DNA of 64,000 nucleotides. It comes from Desulfosarcina widdelii (lineage in GTDB: Bacteria > Desulfobacterota > Desulfobacteria > Desulfobacterales > Desulfosarcinaceae). The stretch lies in NCBI RefSeq assembly GCF_009688965.1, contig NZ_AP021875.1, forward strand, positions 3,224,001 to 3,288,000, given 5' to 3'. The position numbers were made by a program, and so were the translations under genes. The notes below the pieces were generated by a model that was given only the letters and a program-made list of their open reading frames with translations, had not been told where the DNA came from and did no database searches. Positions 20,023-29,006 of the stretch are shown piece after piece (position 1 is the stretch's first letter; each line of letters opens with the position of its first letter).

Positions 20023-20919
20023 ATGTTACAGCCCAAAAACAGAATGACGCCAACACTGGTTATGCGTGAAGAGCTTTTCAGGGTCTCCAAACTATTCCGT
20101 TTGGCGAATCGATTGTTTCGGGAATTGAAAGGGGTGTATAGAATTGGTGGAAAGCGTATTTTTTTTTTGTACTTGTCGGCAGTTTTCAGACGCATCCCTA
20201 AAATCATCAGAGAAACCAGCTTGAGGCCTGCTGATAAGTTGATGGTCAACAAGACACTCTGTCTCACCCCCCTCGGAAAAGAAGTGAAGGTAGATGGAAA
20301 ACATTTTGGCCTTGTTCGGGAAATATATTGCTCCAACTGTTATTTCCCGCCGTTGCCTGGTTTTATAGTACAGAACAATGATAGGGTTGTAGACTTGGGA
20401 TGTAATGTGGGGATATTTTCAATGCTGTCCGCAAAATTCGCCCAACAGGTGATTGCCGTAGATGCCCAATCAAGATTGTTGACGGATTTAAAAGCAAATC
20501 TCGCGCAAAACGATTGCATGGAAAAAGTAACTTTCCAATTGGCGCTCATTGGTTCAAAAAGCGGCGTTTTTTCAGACCCAAAGAAGCTAACGGCTGCTTC
20601 ACATTATGGCGCCCCCCCACCCATGGTGTCAATGAATGATCTCTGCGAATTTCAACAAACGGACCGAATAGATTTTCTCAAGATAGACATCGAGGGTTCT
20701 GAATTTGATTTGTTTTCCATCAACACACAGTGGTTGGAGCGGGTAGGAAAAATCGCCATGGAAGTCCATCAAGATTATGGCGAATTGGATGCTATTATTG
20801 GAGTGTTGAAAGCTTGGGGGTTTAAAATCTGGATTCAAGATAAAAAAGGCCTGTTTGTTGATACGTTAGAAGATTCAACGGGATACCTTTATGCAAGTCG
20901 CGCGCATGAAGGTTGTTAA
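20023..20919 (+). CDS. FkbM family methyltransferase
   Basis: 298-aa SAM-dependent methyltransferase, usually acting on a sugar hydroxyl. Motif I is VDLGCNVGIFSMLSAKF, the acidic residue ending strand 2 lies in VIAVDAQSRL, and the FkbM signature is DFLKIDIEGSEFDLFS. The first 80 residues are a basic helical extension. It is one of two FkbM genes in the locus. The surrounding DNA is clearly AT-rich (for example a run of nine T at about 20160), suggesting acquisition by transfer. Confidence 0.87.
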   Translation: MLQPKNRMTPTLVMREELFRVSKLFRLANRLFRELKGVYRIGGKRIFFLYLSAVFRRIPKIIRETSLRPADKLMVNKTLCLTPLGKEVKVDGKHFGLVREIYCSNCYFPPLPGFIVQNNDRVVDLGCNVGIFSMLSAKFAQQVIAVDAQSRLLTDLKANLAQNDCMEKVTFQLALIGSKSGVFSDPKKLTAASHYGAPPPMVSMNDLCEFQQTDRIDFLKIDIEGSEFDLFSINTQWLERVGKIAMEVHQDYGELDAIIGVLKAWGFKIWIQDKKGLFVDTLEDSTGYLYASRAHEGC

Positions 20920-21065
20920 AACAGTCACACACTTGATTGAGTCAATAAATCTGTTTCAAAATTCTCATCGACTTCAAATGTCCGTTCCATATTGGTCGTT
21001 TTTCCTTCTCCTTGCCACCGTCTTAAACTGCTTTTAACATTTATTAAAGTATATTTTCTTAAATA

Positions 21066-21920
21066 ATGTCAAAAACTAAACCGCCAGGGATAACTGCTGT
21101 TGTCCTGACATATAATGAAGAGAATAACATCAACCGCTGCTTGGCCCGCCTCTCATGGGTCGACCGTATAGTTATCGCAGATTCAGGCAGCACCGATAAA
21201 ACCCTGGAGATCGCTGAAAGCGTAGGTTGTGATATCTACGTCAACCCCTGGTCCGGATTCGCTTCCCAACGCAACTGGGCCCTTGAGAACACGGAAATAC
21301 GTACACCTTGGGTAATATTTGTTGATGCCGACGAGGAAATTACATCGGATCTTCAATTAGAAATGTGCGAAACGCTGTCGGTTACCACCTGCGATGCATT
21401 TTATCTTTGCTCCAAGGTGATGATGTTCGGCAAATGGGTCAAATACAGTTCCAATTTTCCGGTCTGGCATCCCCGTGTCGTTCGATTCGGCAGGGCATGT
21501 TTCAAAAACGCAGTCACCGGCCACGGTGAAACATGGGAGCTTAACGGTGACACCGGCTACCTCCAGGAGCCATACATTCACCACAGTTTCTCAAAGGGCA
21601 TCAGGTACTGGTTTTCTAAACACAACCGCCTGTCAGATATCGAAAGCGCCGCCTGTCTGGGAAAAAGAGAAATCTTTTCTGATTTACACACCTGCCTTTT
21701 TGTCAAAGATAAGCATCGGAGACGGCAGGCGTTACGGGCGCTCTCCTATAAATTCCCCTGTCGCGCTTTGTTCCGGTTTCTACATCAATTCGTTTTGAAA
21801 GGAGGTTTTCTGGATGGGGCTGCTGGGTGGACTTATTGTACGCTGTATTTTGCCTATGAAATCATGATATCTGCCAAGGTTAGAGAAAAAAAATTTCACG
21901 TTTCATCCAGCTACGACTGA
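21066..21920 (+). CDS. glycosyltransferase family 2
   Basis: 284-aa GT-A enzyme. The N-terminus has TAVVLTYNEENNINRCLARL, the nucleotide-binding region IVIADSGSTDKTLEIAE and the metal-binding VIFVDADEEI. The C-terminal part ends in one or two hydrophobic segments (LDGAAGWTYCTLYFAYEIM). It is similar in layout to the WaaE/KdtX group of LPS-core glucosyltransferases. The acceptor is unknown. It sits 22 bp upstream of a GT4 gene. Confidence 0.88.
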   Translation: MSKTKPPGITAVVLTYNEENNINRCLARLSWVDRIVIADSGSTDKTLEIAESVGCDIYVNPWSGFASQRNWALENTEIRTPWVIFVDADEEITSDLQLEMCETLSVTTCDAFYLCSKVMMFGKWVKYSSNFPVWHPRVVRFGRACFKNAVTGHGETWELNGDTGYLQEPYIHHSFSKGIRYWFSKHNRLSDIESAACLGKREIFSDLHTCLFVKDKHRRRQALRALSYKFPCRALFRFLHQFVLKGGFLDGAAGWTYCTLYFAYEIMISAKVREKKFHVSSSYD

Positions 21921-21942
21921 ACGACTACCTTTCCTTCCTCCC

Positions 21943-23157
21943 ATGCATATCACTTTTGTGACTACCCATTTCCCTCCCTCCAGCGGATTTGGAGGTGTTT
22001 GCGAATCAAGTCATGGTCTTACAAGAGCCCTGGCCAGGGCCGGTGTTACTGTCGATGTGGTAACCAGCGATGCGACTATGGGCTCAAGAATACCTTTTGG
22101 TGATTTTGCCGAAGTGGAAGAACCGAATCTTCGTATTTTCCCCTTTACGTATTTAGCCAGCGAAAAAAGCTGTTTCTCCTATCATGCGATACGCGTTTTG
22201 CATAAACAGGTACCCAAAAGCGACCTTATTCATGTAAACGGTATATTCACCCATCCGGTTACACTTGGTGCGTGGTTCGCACGACGCCGGCACAAACCGC
22301 ATTTAATTGCAACCAGAAACGGTTTGGATCCTTGGCTCTTCAACATCAGGCGCCTTAAAAAAAAAATGGGGTTTAAACTATACGCCAAAAGAGATCTTGA
22401 AGGTGCCGATTGCATTCATGCCACCGCCCTGCAAGAAGTAAAGGCTTGTCGAGCATTCGGTTTGAATGGGCCTTTCACGATAATCCCCAATGGCATCGAT
22501 CCGCTCCAATACCAGCATCTACCAGCACCTGATGTTGCTGAGAAACAATGGCCGAAGCTGCATGGAAAAACCGTCGTATTGTTTCTTTCGCGTCAAAGCC
22601 CCCAAAAGGGACTTGATTTGCTCATTTCCGGGTGGGATGAGGTCAGGCAAAGACATCCAGAAGCGTTGCTGGTTATTGCAGGCCCTGATTATATGGGATT
22701 TTCAAGCAAAGTGCAGCGATGGGCGCATCGGTCTGCCGATCCAGACTCAATCCTGTTTGTCGGTGGCGTCTGGCGGGAAGACAAATTGGCGCTTTATTCC
22801 CGCGCAGATCTGTTCGTTCTTCCGTCCTATTCCGAAAACTTCGGTAATGTTATTGCGGAAGCACTTGTTTGTGGGACGCCGGTAGTAACGACTCAGGCAA
22901 CACCATGGAAGGACATCCAAAAGACGAATTGCGGACGATGGGTTCCTGTAAACAGGCAGGCCATCATGAAGGCGCTTGGCGAGTTGATCAGCATGTCGGA
23001 TGATGATCGTCGGGAAATGGGCCGGCGGGGTAAAAAGCTGATCATGGAAAATTTTACCTGGGATATCGCCGCCCGTAAAATGATGACCGTCTACAGCGCG
23101 CTAATCAATGGAGGGCGTATCCCACGGCATCCCCAACCATTTGCCTGTTCAAGATAA
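21943..23157 (+). CDS. glycosyltransferase family 4
   Basis: 404-aa retaining GT-B enzyme. The glycine-rich N-terminal acceptor domain contains FPPSSGFGGVCESSHGLTRAL. The C-terminal donor domain has VVLFLSRQSPQKGLDLL and the EX7E-type motif in SYSENFGNVIAEALVCGTP. It probably extends the polysaccharide repeat unit. The following FkbM gene may overlap its 3' end by about 50 bp, depending on the start used there. Confidence 0.9.
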   Translation: MHITFVTTHFPPSSGFGGVCESSHGLTRALARAGVTVDVVTSDATMGSRIPFGDFAEVEEPNLRIFPFTYLASEKSCFSYHAIRVLHKQVPKSDLIHVNGIFTHPVTLGAWFARRRHKPHLIATRNGLDPWLFNIRRLKKKMGFKLYAKRDLEGADCIHATALQEVKACRAFGLNGPFTIIPNGIDPLQYQHLPAPDVAEKQWPKLHGKTVVLFLSRQSPQKGLDLLISGWDEVRQRHPEALLVIAGPDYMGFSSKVQRWAHRSADPDSILFVGGVWREDKLALYSRADLFVLPSYSENFGNVIAEALVCGTPVVTTQATPWKDIQKTNCGRWVPVNRQAIMKALGELISMSDDDRREMGRRGKKLIMENFTWDIAARKMMTVYSALINGGRIPRHPQPFACSR

Positions 23158-23920
23158 TGCGTTGAAAATAAATTTTTCTTTATTGCTCTTGCGCCTTGAA
23201 AAAATCATGCACGTGATCTTGTCACCACGACTGCTCAAGGCGCTTTATGCACACCGGGTACTTGCCGGAACTGAGCATCGCTCCATCCTTAAAACGCACC
23301 TTGTGACGGTGGTCGATGTAGGCGCCAACCGAGGCCAGTTCGCCCTTGCCGCCAGAAAGTGGGCAAATAAGGCTACGATTATCTCTTTCGAACCCCTTGC
23401 CGATCCCGCAGACAGGTTTCGAAAAGTATTTCAAAATGATCCTGGAGTCACCCTTTTTCAGGCAGCTGTTGGACCACGGGCCGGCGAAACGACCATCCAC
23501 GTGTCTGCCGCAGACGACGCCTCTTCCCTTCTTCCCATTGGACCGCTACAGGAGCAGCTGTTTCCCGGCACCAATGAAATCAGGGCAGAAGCAATAAGAA
23601 TAGGGCCACTATCCGATTTCATTGACCATGAGGCAATTGTATCGCCCGCCATGCTCAAACTGGACGTGCAGGGATACGAACTGGAAGCGCTTCGCGGTTG
23701 CGAGGAATTGCTGGGCCGATTTTCCTACGTCTATGTCGAGTGCTCGTTCGTTGAGCTGTATGTCGGCCAAGCCATGGTGGATGACGTCATTGTCTGGCTG
23801 CATGAGCGTGGATGGGTTCTCAGCGGTGTCTACAACGTAATCAAAGAACATCGGGGAAGAAGTATACAATCCGACTTTTTGTTCAGAAACTCCTACCTTG
23901 GGCAATCAACAGTAACATAA
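23108..23920 (+). CDS. FkbM family methyltransferase
   Basis: Up to 270 aa. Motif I is VVDVGANRGQFALAARKW, then IISFEPLADPADRF and the FkbM signature MLKLDVQGYELEALRG. It is the second FkbM enzyme of the locus. The start is uncertain: ATG at 23108 gives a 50-bp overlap with the GT4 gene, while an internal ATG at 23207 removes the overlap and still leaves the full methyltransferase domain. Neither has a good Shine-Dalgarno. The role is probably O-methylation of a sugar in the repeat unit or at its end. Confidence 0.85.
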   Translation: MEGVSHGIPNHLPVQDNALKINFSLLLLRLEKIMHVILSPRLLKALYAHRVLAGTEHRSILKTHLVTVVDVGANRGQFALAARKWANKATIISFEPLADPADRFRKVFQNDPGVTLFQAAVGPRAGETTIHVSAADDASSLLPIGPLQEQLFPGTNEIRAEAIRIGPLSDFIDHEAIVSPAMLKLDVQGYELEALRGCEELLGRFSYVYVECSFVELYVGQAMVDDVIVWLHERGWVLSGVYNVIKEHRGRSIQSDFLFRNSYLGQSTVT

Positions 23921-23937
23921 TTGGTGAGAGATAGTTA

Positions 23938-25128
23938 ATGCGCATCGCCATAAATGACTATGCCGGCTTTTCGTTCCCTCTGGAACTGAGCAGAGAGTTG
24001 TCCAGGCGCGGGCATCAGGTTCTACATCTATATTCCGGGGCCAGTGGCGGCCCGAAGGTTTCAGCCCAGCTTGATGGTGAAAAAAGACTGTGTATCGTCA
24101 ATCTCGATGCAGGCCGCGTTGACAAAGACAATTTTTGTAAAAGATGGAGACAGGAACGCCATTATGGCGTCGTAGCGACGGCAAAATTGAACCAGTGGCG
24201 GCCAGATCTTGTCATATCCGCCAACACCCCCTTGGAAGCGCAGAAGAAAATTCTTTGCTGGGCTAGCAAGCACTTCATTCCATCAATCTTCTGGCTCCAG
24301 GATCTGTTGAGCATTGCTGTAAAATCGATACTTTCCAATGTTAATCGAGTGCTGGGCCGCCTGGTCTACGGCTACATGAATCGAATCGAAATCGACCTTC
24401 TGACCCAGGCCGACCATATCATTTCGATTACCGATGATTTTTACCCCTATTTGAATGCCTGGAATATCGATCCAGCCAAAGTGAGCCTGATACCCAACTG
24501 GGGTCCGATCGAGCAGATCCCCGTGCTGCCCAGAAAAAACCGATTCTCCGCTCACCATGGCCTGGATGAAAAATTTGTCGTTTTGTATTCGGGCACATTG
24601 GGGAAAAAACAGGATATCCATCTGATTGCCGATACCGCAGATGGGCTGGCCGATGACGGTGACATCCTTTTCGTTGTCGCCACCGACGAGCGCGGGCATA
24701 GATTACTCAACCGCCAGGTGGATGGAAAAGACTTTGCAAATCTTCTCCAACTGCCGCTTCAACCCGCGCAGATGTATCCATACCTGCTGGCCTCCTCGGA
24801 TGTAACAATAGTGACCCTTGACCGGTCGGCCGGCAACTATTGTGTGCCGTCCAAGCTGTGGTCGGCGTATTGTGCCCAGAAAGCCTCGGTCGTTGCCGTT
24901 GGTAAACACAACCTGTGTGCACGAATTACTGATCAAATCGGTGCCGGAAGCGTAATTTCTCCAGGATCGGTCGATCAATGTGCAGCGGCCATAAGAAGAT
25001 TGAAAAGAAACCCCTCATTGTGTGTTGCAATGGGAGCCAACGCCAGGCGGTATGCCGAACGCTGCTTTCCCATATCCTCGATTGCGGACAGGTTTGAAGC
25101 CGTAATCGACCATATTGCGATGCACTGA
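23938..25128 (+). CDS. glycosyltransferase family 4 (WcaI-like)
   Basis: 396-aa GT-B enzyme with the N-terminal pattern of the WcaI subgroup (AGFSFPLELSRELSRRGHQVLHLY), a membrane-associated middle region (FIPSIFWLQDLLSIAVK) and the donor domain starting FVVLYSGTLGKKQDIHL. The C-terminal SKLWSAYCAQKASVVAVG and ARRYAERCFPISSIADRF are typical. It lies 17 bp after the FkbM gene and before the sugar-phosphate transferase that likely starts the repeat unit. Confidence 0.88.
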   Translation: MRIAINDYAGFSFPLELSRELSRRGHQVLHLYSGASGGPKVSAQLDGEKRLCIVNLDAGRVDKDNFCKRWRQERHYGVVATAKLNQWRPDLVISANTPLEAQKKILCWASKHFIPSIFWLQDLLSIAVKSILSNVNRVLGRLVYGYMNRIEIDLLTQADHIISITDDFYPYLNAWNIDPAKVSLIPNWGPIEQIPVLPRKNRFSAHHGLDEKFVVLYSGTLGKKQDIHLIADTADGLADDGDILFVVATDERGHRLLNRQVDGKDFANLLQLPLQPAQMYPYLLASSDVTIVTLDRSAGNYCVPSKLWSAYCAQKASVVAVGKHNLCARITDQIGAGSVISPGSVDQCAAAIRRLKRNPSLCVAMGANARRYAERCFPISSIADRFEAVIDHIAMH

Positions 25129-25248
25129 TTCAAGCTCTTTTCTGCGCCACCCATACGGTCACTACGTTTGATTCTCCACCCTCTGAGGGTGCCGAAAAAA
25201 CATCGTATATTCTCCCTTTCGATTCATAAACCCAAACGAGGTACCGAG

Positions 25249-26610
25249 ATGGAAAACGGGAATTCAAGACTCCTGTTCATCACCGATCTGGTCATCATGT
25301 TCGCCTGCTTCTTCTTTGTTTTTAAGTACTACACGGGCGGAACCATGGTCCCTTTAAAAGGCAATATCCTGATGGGCCTCATTGTCATTTACTGGTTTTT
25401 GATATCCGTCAATTCCAATATTCTGCGGATCAATCGCCTGTCGAACATCACTTCGGTCACAAAAGATATCCTGATCGCTTATTCGGTGTTGAGCACGATC
25501 ACGATTGCAACTGTCGCCATTTTTGGTCAATTCAGACCCAACGACAAGCTGATCCTCTACCCGTTGCTTTTCGGAGCCCTTTCCTCAACCAGCCTGCGTC
25601 TATTGTACATGGTTATCAGCAAACACCGCCTGAAACTCGGTCATCAGCAGAAAGCTGTCGTGTTGATTGGCAGCGGAAACGCAGCCAAACAGATCATCGC
25701 CACTCTTCTGACCACCCCGGAGTTGGGATTTAGAATACAGGGGGTGTTGTCCGACAGCGACCCGGGCCTGCCCATCAGGGGATTGTATGCGGGCAAGCTA
25801 TCGCGGTTTCCCGACATCCTGCGCAGCCATCGGATCGATGAAGTCATCATTGCCGAACCTTCAAGTAAAACGCATGCCATCAAGCGTATCATCGACCGAT
25901 GTGAGGTGGAGGGGTTGCGATTCTGCATCGTCCCGGACTTTTATAATCTCATCCCCAAGTGGACGGTGCTCAACGGCCTTGGAAACCTGCCGGTCATTGC
26001 CGCACGCAACGAACCCCTCAACATCTTCAGCAACCAACTGATCAAGCGGTGCTTCGACGTAATCGTCTCCTCAATAGGCCTATTGGCTCTCTCTCCCCTG
26101 TTTTTGATTATTGGTGTGGGGATAAAAATCTCTTCGCCGGGGCCGATCCTGTTCAGGCAAAAACGCATCGGTAACAACAACGCTGAATTCACGCTCTTTA
26201 AATTTCGGAGCATGATCGTGCAACCACCGCAGGATTCCGATACGATCTGGACGATCCCCGATGATAAACGGATCACACCTTTCGGAAAGGCTATCCGACA
26301 AACCAATCTGGACGAACTGCCGCAGCTTTTGAATGTACTCGCCGGTGATATGAGCATCGTCGGGCCCCGGCCGGAGCGGGAACATTTCGTTGAAAAATTC
26401 AGCAGAGAAATTCATAGCTACCGTGTACGCCACCTGGTAAAATCGGGAATCACCGGTTTGGCCCAGGCGAATGGGTGGCGCGGGAACACATCCATCCAGA
26501 AACGAATTGAAAACGATCTCTACTACCTCGAACACTGGAGTCTCTGGCTCGATCTCAAAATTATCTTCATGACCTTTCTTAATCGAGAGGCCTGGAAAAA
26601 TGCCATCTGA
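25249..26610 (+). CDS. polyprenyl glycosylphosphotransferase (undecaprenyl-phosphate sugar-1-P transferase)
   Basis: 453-aa initiating enzyme that loads the first sugar phosphate onto undecaprenyl phosphate. The N-terminal half has four membrane helices and a CoA-binding-like domain (KAVVLIGSGNAAKQII). The C-terminal catalytic domain has RCFDVIVSSIGLLALSPLF, FRQKRIGNNNAEFTLFKFRS and DELPQLLNVLAGDMSIVG followed by PRPE. I chose ATG 25249 because CGAGG lies 7 nt upstream; the frame continues open to 25168. From here on genes look like the conserved half of the locus. Confidence 0.92.
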   Translation: MENGNSRLLFITDLVIMFACFFFVFKYYTGGTMVPLKGNILMGLIVIYWFLISVNSNILRINRLSNITSVTKDILIAYSVLSTITIATVAIFGQFRPNDKLILYPLLFGALSSTSLRLLYMVISKHRLKLGHQQKAVVLIGSGNAAKQIIATLLTTPELGFRIQGVLSDSDPGLPIRGLYAGKLSRFPDILRSHRIDEVIIAEPSSKTHAIKRIIDRCEVEGLRFCIVPDFYNLIPKWTVLNGLGNLPVIAARNEPLNIFSNQLIKRCFDVIVSSIGLLALSPLFLIIGVGIKISSPGPILFRQKRIGNNNAEFTLFKFRSMIVQPPQDSDTIWTIPDDKRITPFGKAIRQTNLDELPQLLNVLAGDMSIVGPRPEREHFVEKFSREIHSYRVRHLVKSGITGLAQANGWRGNTSIQKRIENDLYYLEHWSLWLDLKIIFMTFLNREAWKNAI

Positions 26611-26694
26611 TCTGCTTTTCTCGACTTATAGCCCCGAACTTCGAATGAATTGGGCCACAACCGTACAACAAACCCTTTCCACGTTTTGGCCATC

Positions 26695-28071
26695 ATGACC
26701 TCTTTGCAACGGATCACCCTTTTCATAATCGCGACCATCCCCCTTCCCTTCGCGGCAGTCCAGCCATGGGTCTGGTCCGGCTATGGGTTCTTGATGGTCG
26801 TAGTGTTCCTCATTGGCTTGTGGACGCGACCTTTTACGGCACCTGTTCCGATCGGCAACCAGAAGAAAGCATTGGCGCTGTTTTTCATCTGGTCGCTTTT
26901 CCTGTGCCTGCCGATTCCGCCATCGATTCTATCCATCCTCAACCCGGCTCGGGCCACGACACTAAACGAGGCCTGGACGCTTACCGGCGACACCCCCACC
27001 TGGCAGGCCCTTAGCTACTTGCCAAGAGAGGCCTTGGCCTGGTGGACATTCCTGCTCAGCCTGGGACTATTCGGCTCCGTGCTCCACGACCTGTGCAAAG
27101 ACCGAAGAATACTTCGGCGAGTGGTCTTCCTCATGATTGCGGTTGGGGTTCTTGAATCTATTTACGGATTGATTCAGGCCCTGGTACCTTCCATGGGCGT
27201 ACTATGGGTCAATTATATCCAGGAATACATGGGCACCGCCCGGGGAACGTTTATCAACCGGAACCATTTTGCCGGCTTCATCGAAATGATCTGGCCCCTG
27301 GCATTGGCCGTCACCCTTGCCATGACAGGGCAGGCACGTTCCATCAAGGCGGCACTTGGATCGGACAGTCTCAATCGTCAGGCCTTGATGGCCCTGTGCA
27401 TCATCGTATTTTTATTGGCGCTGATTCTCACCCGCTCCCGCGCCGGAATCATCAGCGGTCTTTTGGGATTTTTCGTCTTTTCGATCATGGCCCGTCCCGG
27501 CTTGCGCAACCGTCCCAAACAGACCCGTCTCTTACTGGGAGGCATTCTGATTCTTCTGAGTATCTACATCGCCACCGTCGGTATCGGTCCGGTCATAGAC
27601 CGGTTTCTTTCCATCGGCAATGACGGCAGTTCGCGGCTCACCATCTGGCAGGACAGCCTATCGATTGTCAAAAATCATCCGCTGGGAATCGGTCTCGGCA
27701 ACTACGAAAACACCTTTTCGGTTTACAACCAATCGCCGATATTCGACAAAACGGTTGCCCATGCCCATAACGACTATCTTCAGTTCCTCGTTGAAACGGG
27801 ATGGATCGGCTTTTGCGCCCTGCTCACCGGATTTCTTCTTTTTCTCATCCAATGCGGCCGACGCATTCAGCACATCAACACACGAAAGGACCCGTTGCGT
27901 TTTTTCCTGGCCGTAGGTGCCTTCAGTGGAATCGTTTCAATTTCTGTTCACAGCCTTTTCGATTTCAATCTGCAGATACCGGCCAATTGCGTTTACTTTG
28001 TTGTATTGATCGCTATATTAGGGGCCTGTACTCGCCTCGAACCATCGAACGCCTCACAACGATCTCTATAA
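26695..28071 (+). CDS. O-antigen ligase/polymerase family membrane protein
   Basis: 458-aa protein with about twelve membrane helices and the Wzy_C/WaaL-type region: GTFINRNHFAGFIEMIWPLA, ILTRSRAGIISGLLGFF and the periplasmic loop with VAHAHNDYLQFLVETGWIG. It should join or polymerise glycan units at the periplasmic face. The frame is open from a TTG at 26650; ATG 26695 puts the first helix directly at the N-terminus. It is the second polymerase-like protein of the locus, so this one may be the ligase and the one at 17.3 kb the polymerase, or two glycans are made. Confidence 0.85.
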   Translation: MTSLQRITLFIIATIPLPFAAVQPWVWSGYGFLMVVVFLIGLWTRPFTAPVPIGNQKKALALFFIWSLFLCLPIPPSILSILNPARATTLNEAWTLTGDTPTWQALSYLPREALAWWTFLLSLGLFGSVLHDLCKDRRILRRVVFLMIAVGVLESIYGLIQALVPSMGVLWVNYIQEYMGTARGTFINRNHFAGFIEMIWPLALAVTLAMTGQARSIKAALGSDSLNRQALMALCIIVFLLALILTRSRAGIISGLLGFFVFSIMARPGLRNRPKQTRLLLGGILILLSIYIATVGIGPVIDRFLSIGNDGSSRLTIWQDSLSIVKNHPLGIGLGNYENTFSVYNQSPIFDKTVAHAHNDYLQFLVETGWIGFCALLTGFLLFLIQCGRRIQHINTRKDPLRFFLAVGAFSGIVSISVHSLFDFNLQIPANCVYFVVLIAILGACTRLEPSNASQRSL

Positions 28072-28196
28072 AAGATTGCGTTGGAGGCGAAAATCCTATT
28101 CTGAATTATAGGTTGCGGTTCCTGAATTCATCTGCCCGATTTCAGAACAACCATTCATCCAGGACCATGCCTGGAAGATCGGCAATTATCGACGGA

Positions 28197-28970
28197 ATGA
28201 TCGACCTGCATTGCCATATTCTGCATGCCATCGATGACGGGCCCGCGACGATCGAGGAAAGCGTTCAAACGGCTGCGGCTCTCATAGAGACCGGTTATGG
28301 GTTGGTGGTGGCCACACCGCATATGATCCCGGGCACGGCCTGGATGCCACCGATCAACCACGTTAAATCGCGGGTGAGGCAGATAAACGAAGCCATACGG
28401 CTCGCCGGAATGGAATTGGAAATCCTTTCCGGCATGGAGATCGCGCTGGACCCGCTGATTCCCGATCTCTTGGATGACGGCCGTTTGCTGCCATTGGGCA
28501 ACTCTTCCTGTCTGCTGGTCGAGCCCCCGTTTCAACAACTGCCACCGGGCTGGCGACAGCTGGTTTTTACCATTCTGGCCAAGGGGCACACCATTCTGAT
28601 GGCACATCCCGAACGCTGCCCGCAACTGTCGGCCAACCCGAAATGGATTGAAGACCTCATCCAATCAGGCGTCTACCTGCAGATCAACTGGGGAAGTTTC
28701 CTCGGTCATTACGGGAAACCGGCGAAAAGGGCAGCGATCCGCTGGGCGCAAACCGGTTGGATTCACTGCCTGGCAACAGACAGCCATCATCCTGGCAGGC
28801 GTCATTTTGCGGGGATGCAAAAGGCCGCGGTCAAGCTGGCCGAAATGATCGGCGAGGCAAATTTATGTCAGCTTACCCACGACAATCCGCAGCGGCTTCT
28901 CCGCGACGAACCGTTGCATCCGATGGTTGCGTCAGGGCGAATGAAAAAGCACTGGTGGCGGTTCTGGTAA
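28197..28970 (+). CDS. PHP-type tyrosine-protein phosphatase (CpsB/YwqE family)
   Basis: 257-aa metal-dependent phosphatase of the PHP superfamily that removes phosphate from the tyrosine-rich tail of polysaccharide autokinases. The start MIDLHCHILHAIDDG is the family N-terminus with the metal-binding HxH; further ligands lie in ATPHMIPG, SGMEIAL, AHPERCPQL and CLATDSHHPGRR. The frame is open far upstream, but ATG 28197 is the natural start (28167 is an alternative). The partner kinase is the Wzc-like protein two genes downstream. Confidence 0.9.
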   Translation: MIDLHCHILHAIDDGPATIEESVQTAAALIETGYGLVVATPHMIPGTAWMPPINHVKSRVRQINEAIRLAGMELEILSGMEIALDPLIPDLLDDGRLLPLGNSSCLLVEPPFQQLPPGWRQLVFTILAKGHTILMAHPERCPQLSANPKWIEDLIQSGVYLQINWGSFLGHYGKPAKRAAIRWAQTGWIHCLATDSHHPGRRHFAGMQKAAVKLAEMIGEANLCQLTHDNPQRLLRDEPLHPMVASGRMKKHWWRFW

Positions 28971-29006
28971 ACGCCCCATACCCATTTTTTCTTTTTGTGA
29001 CGGGCG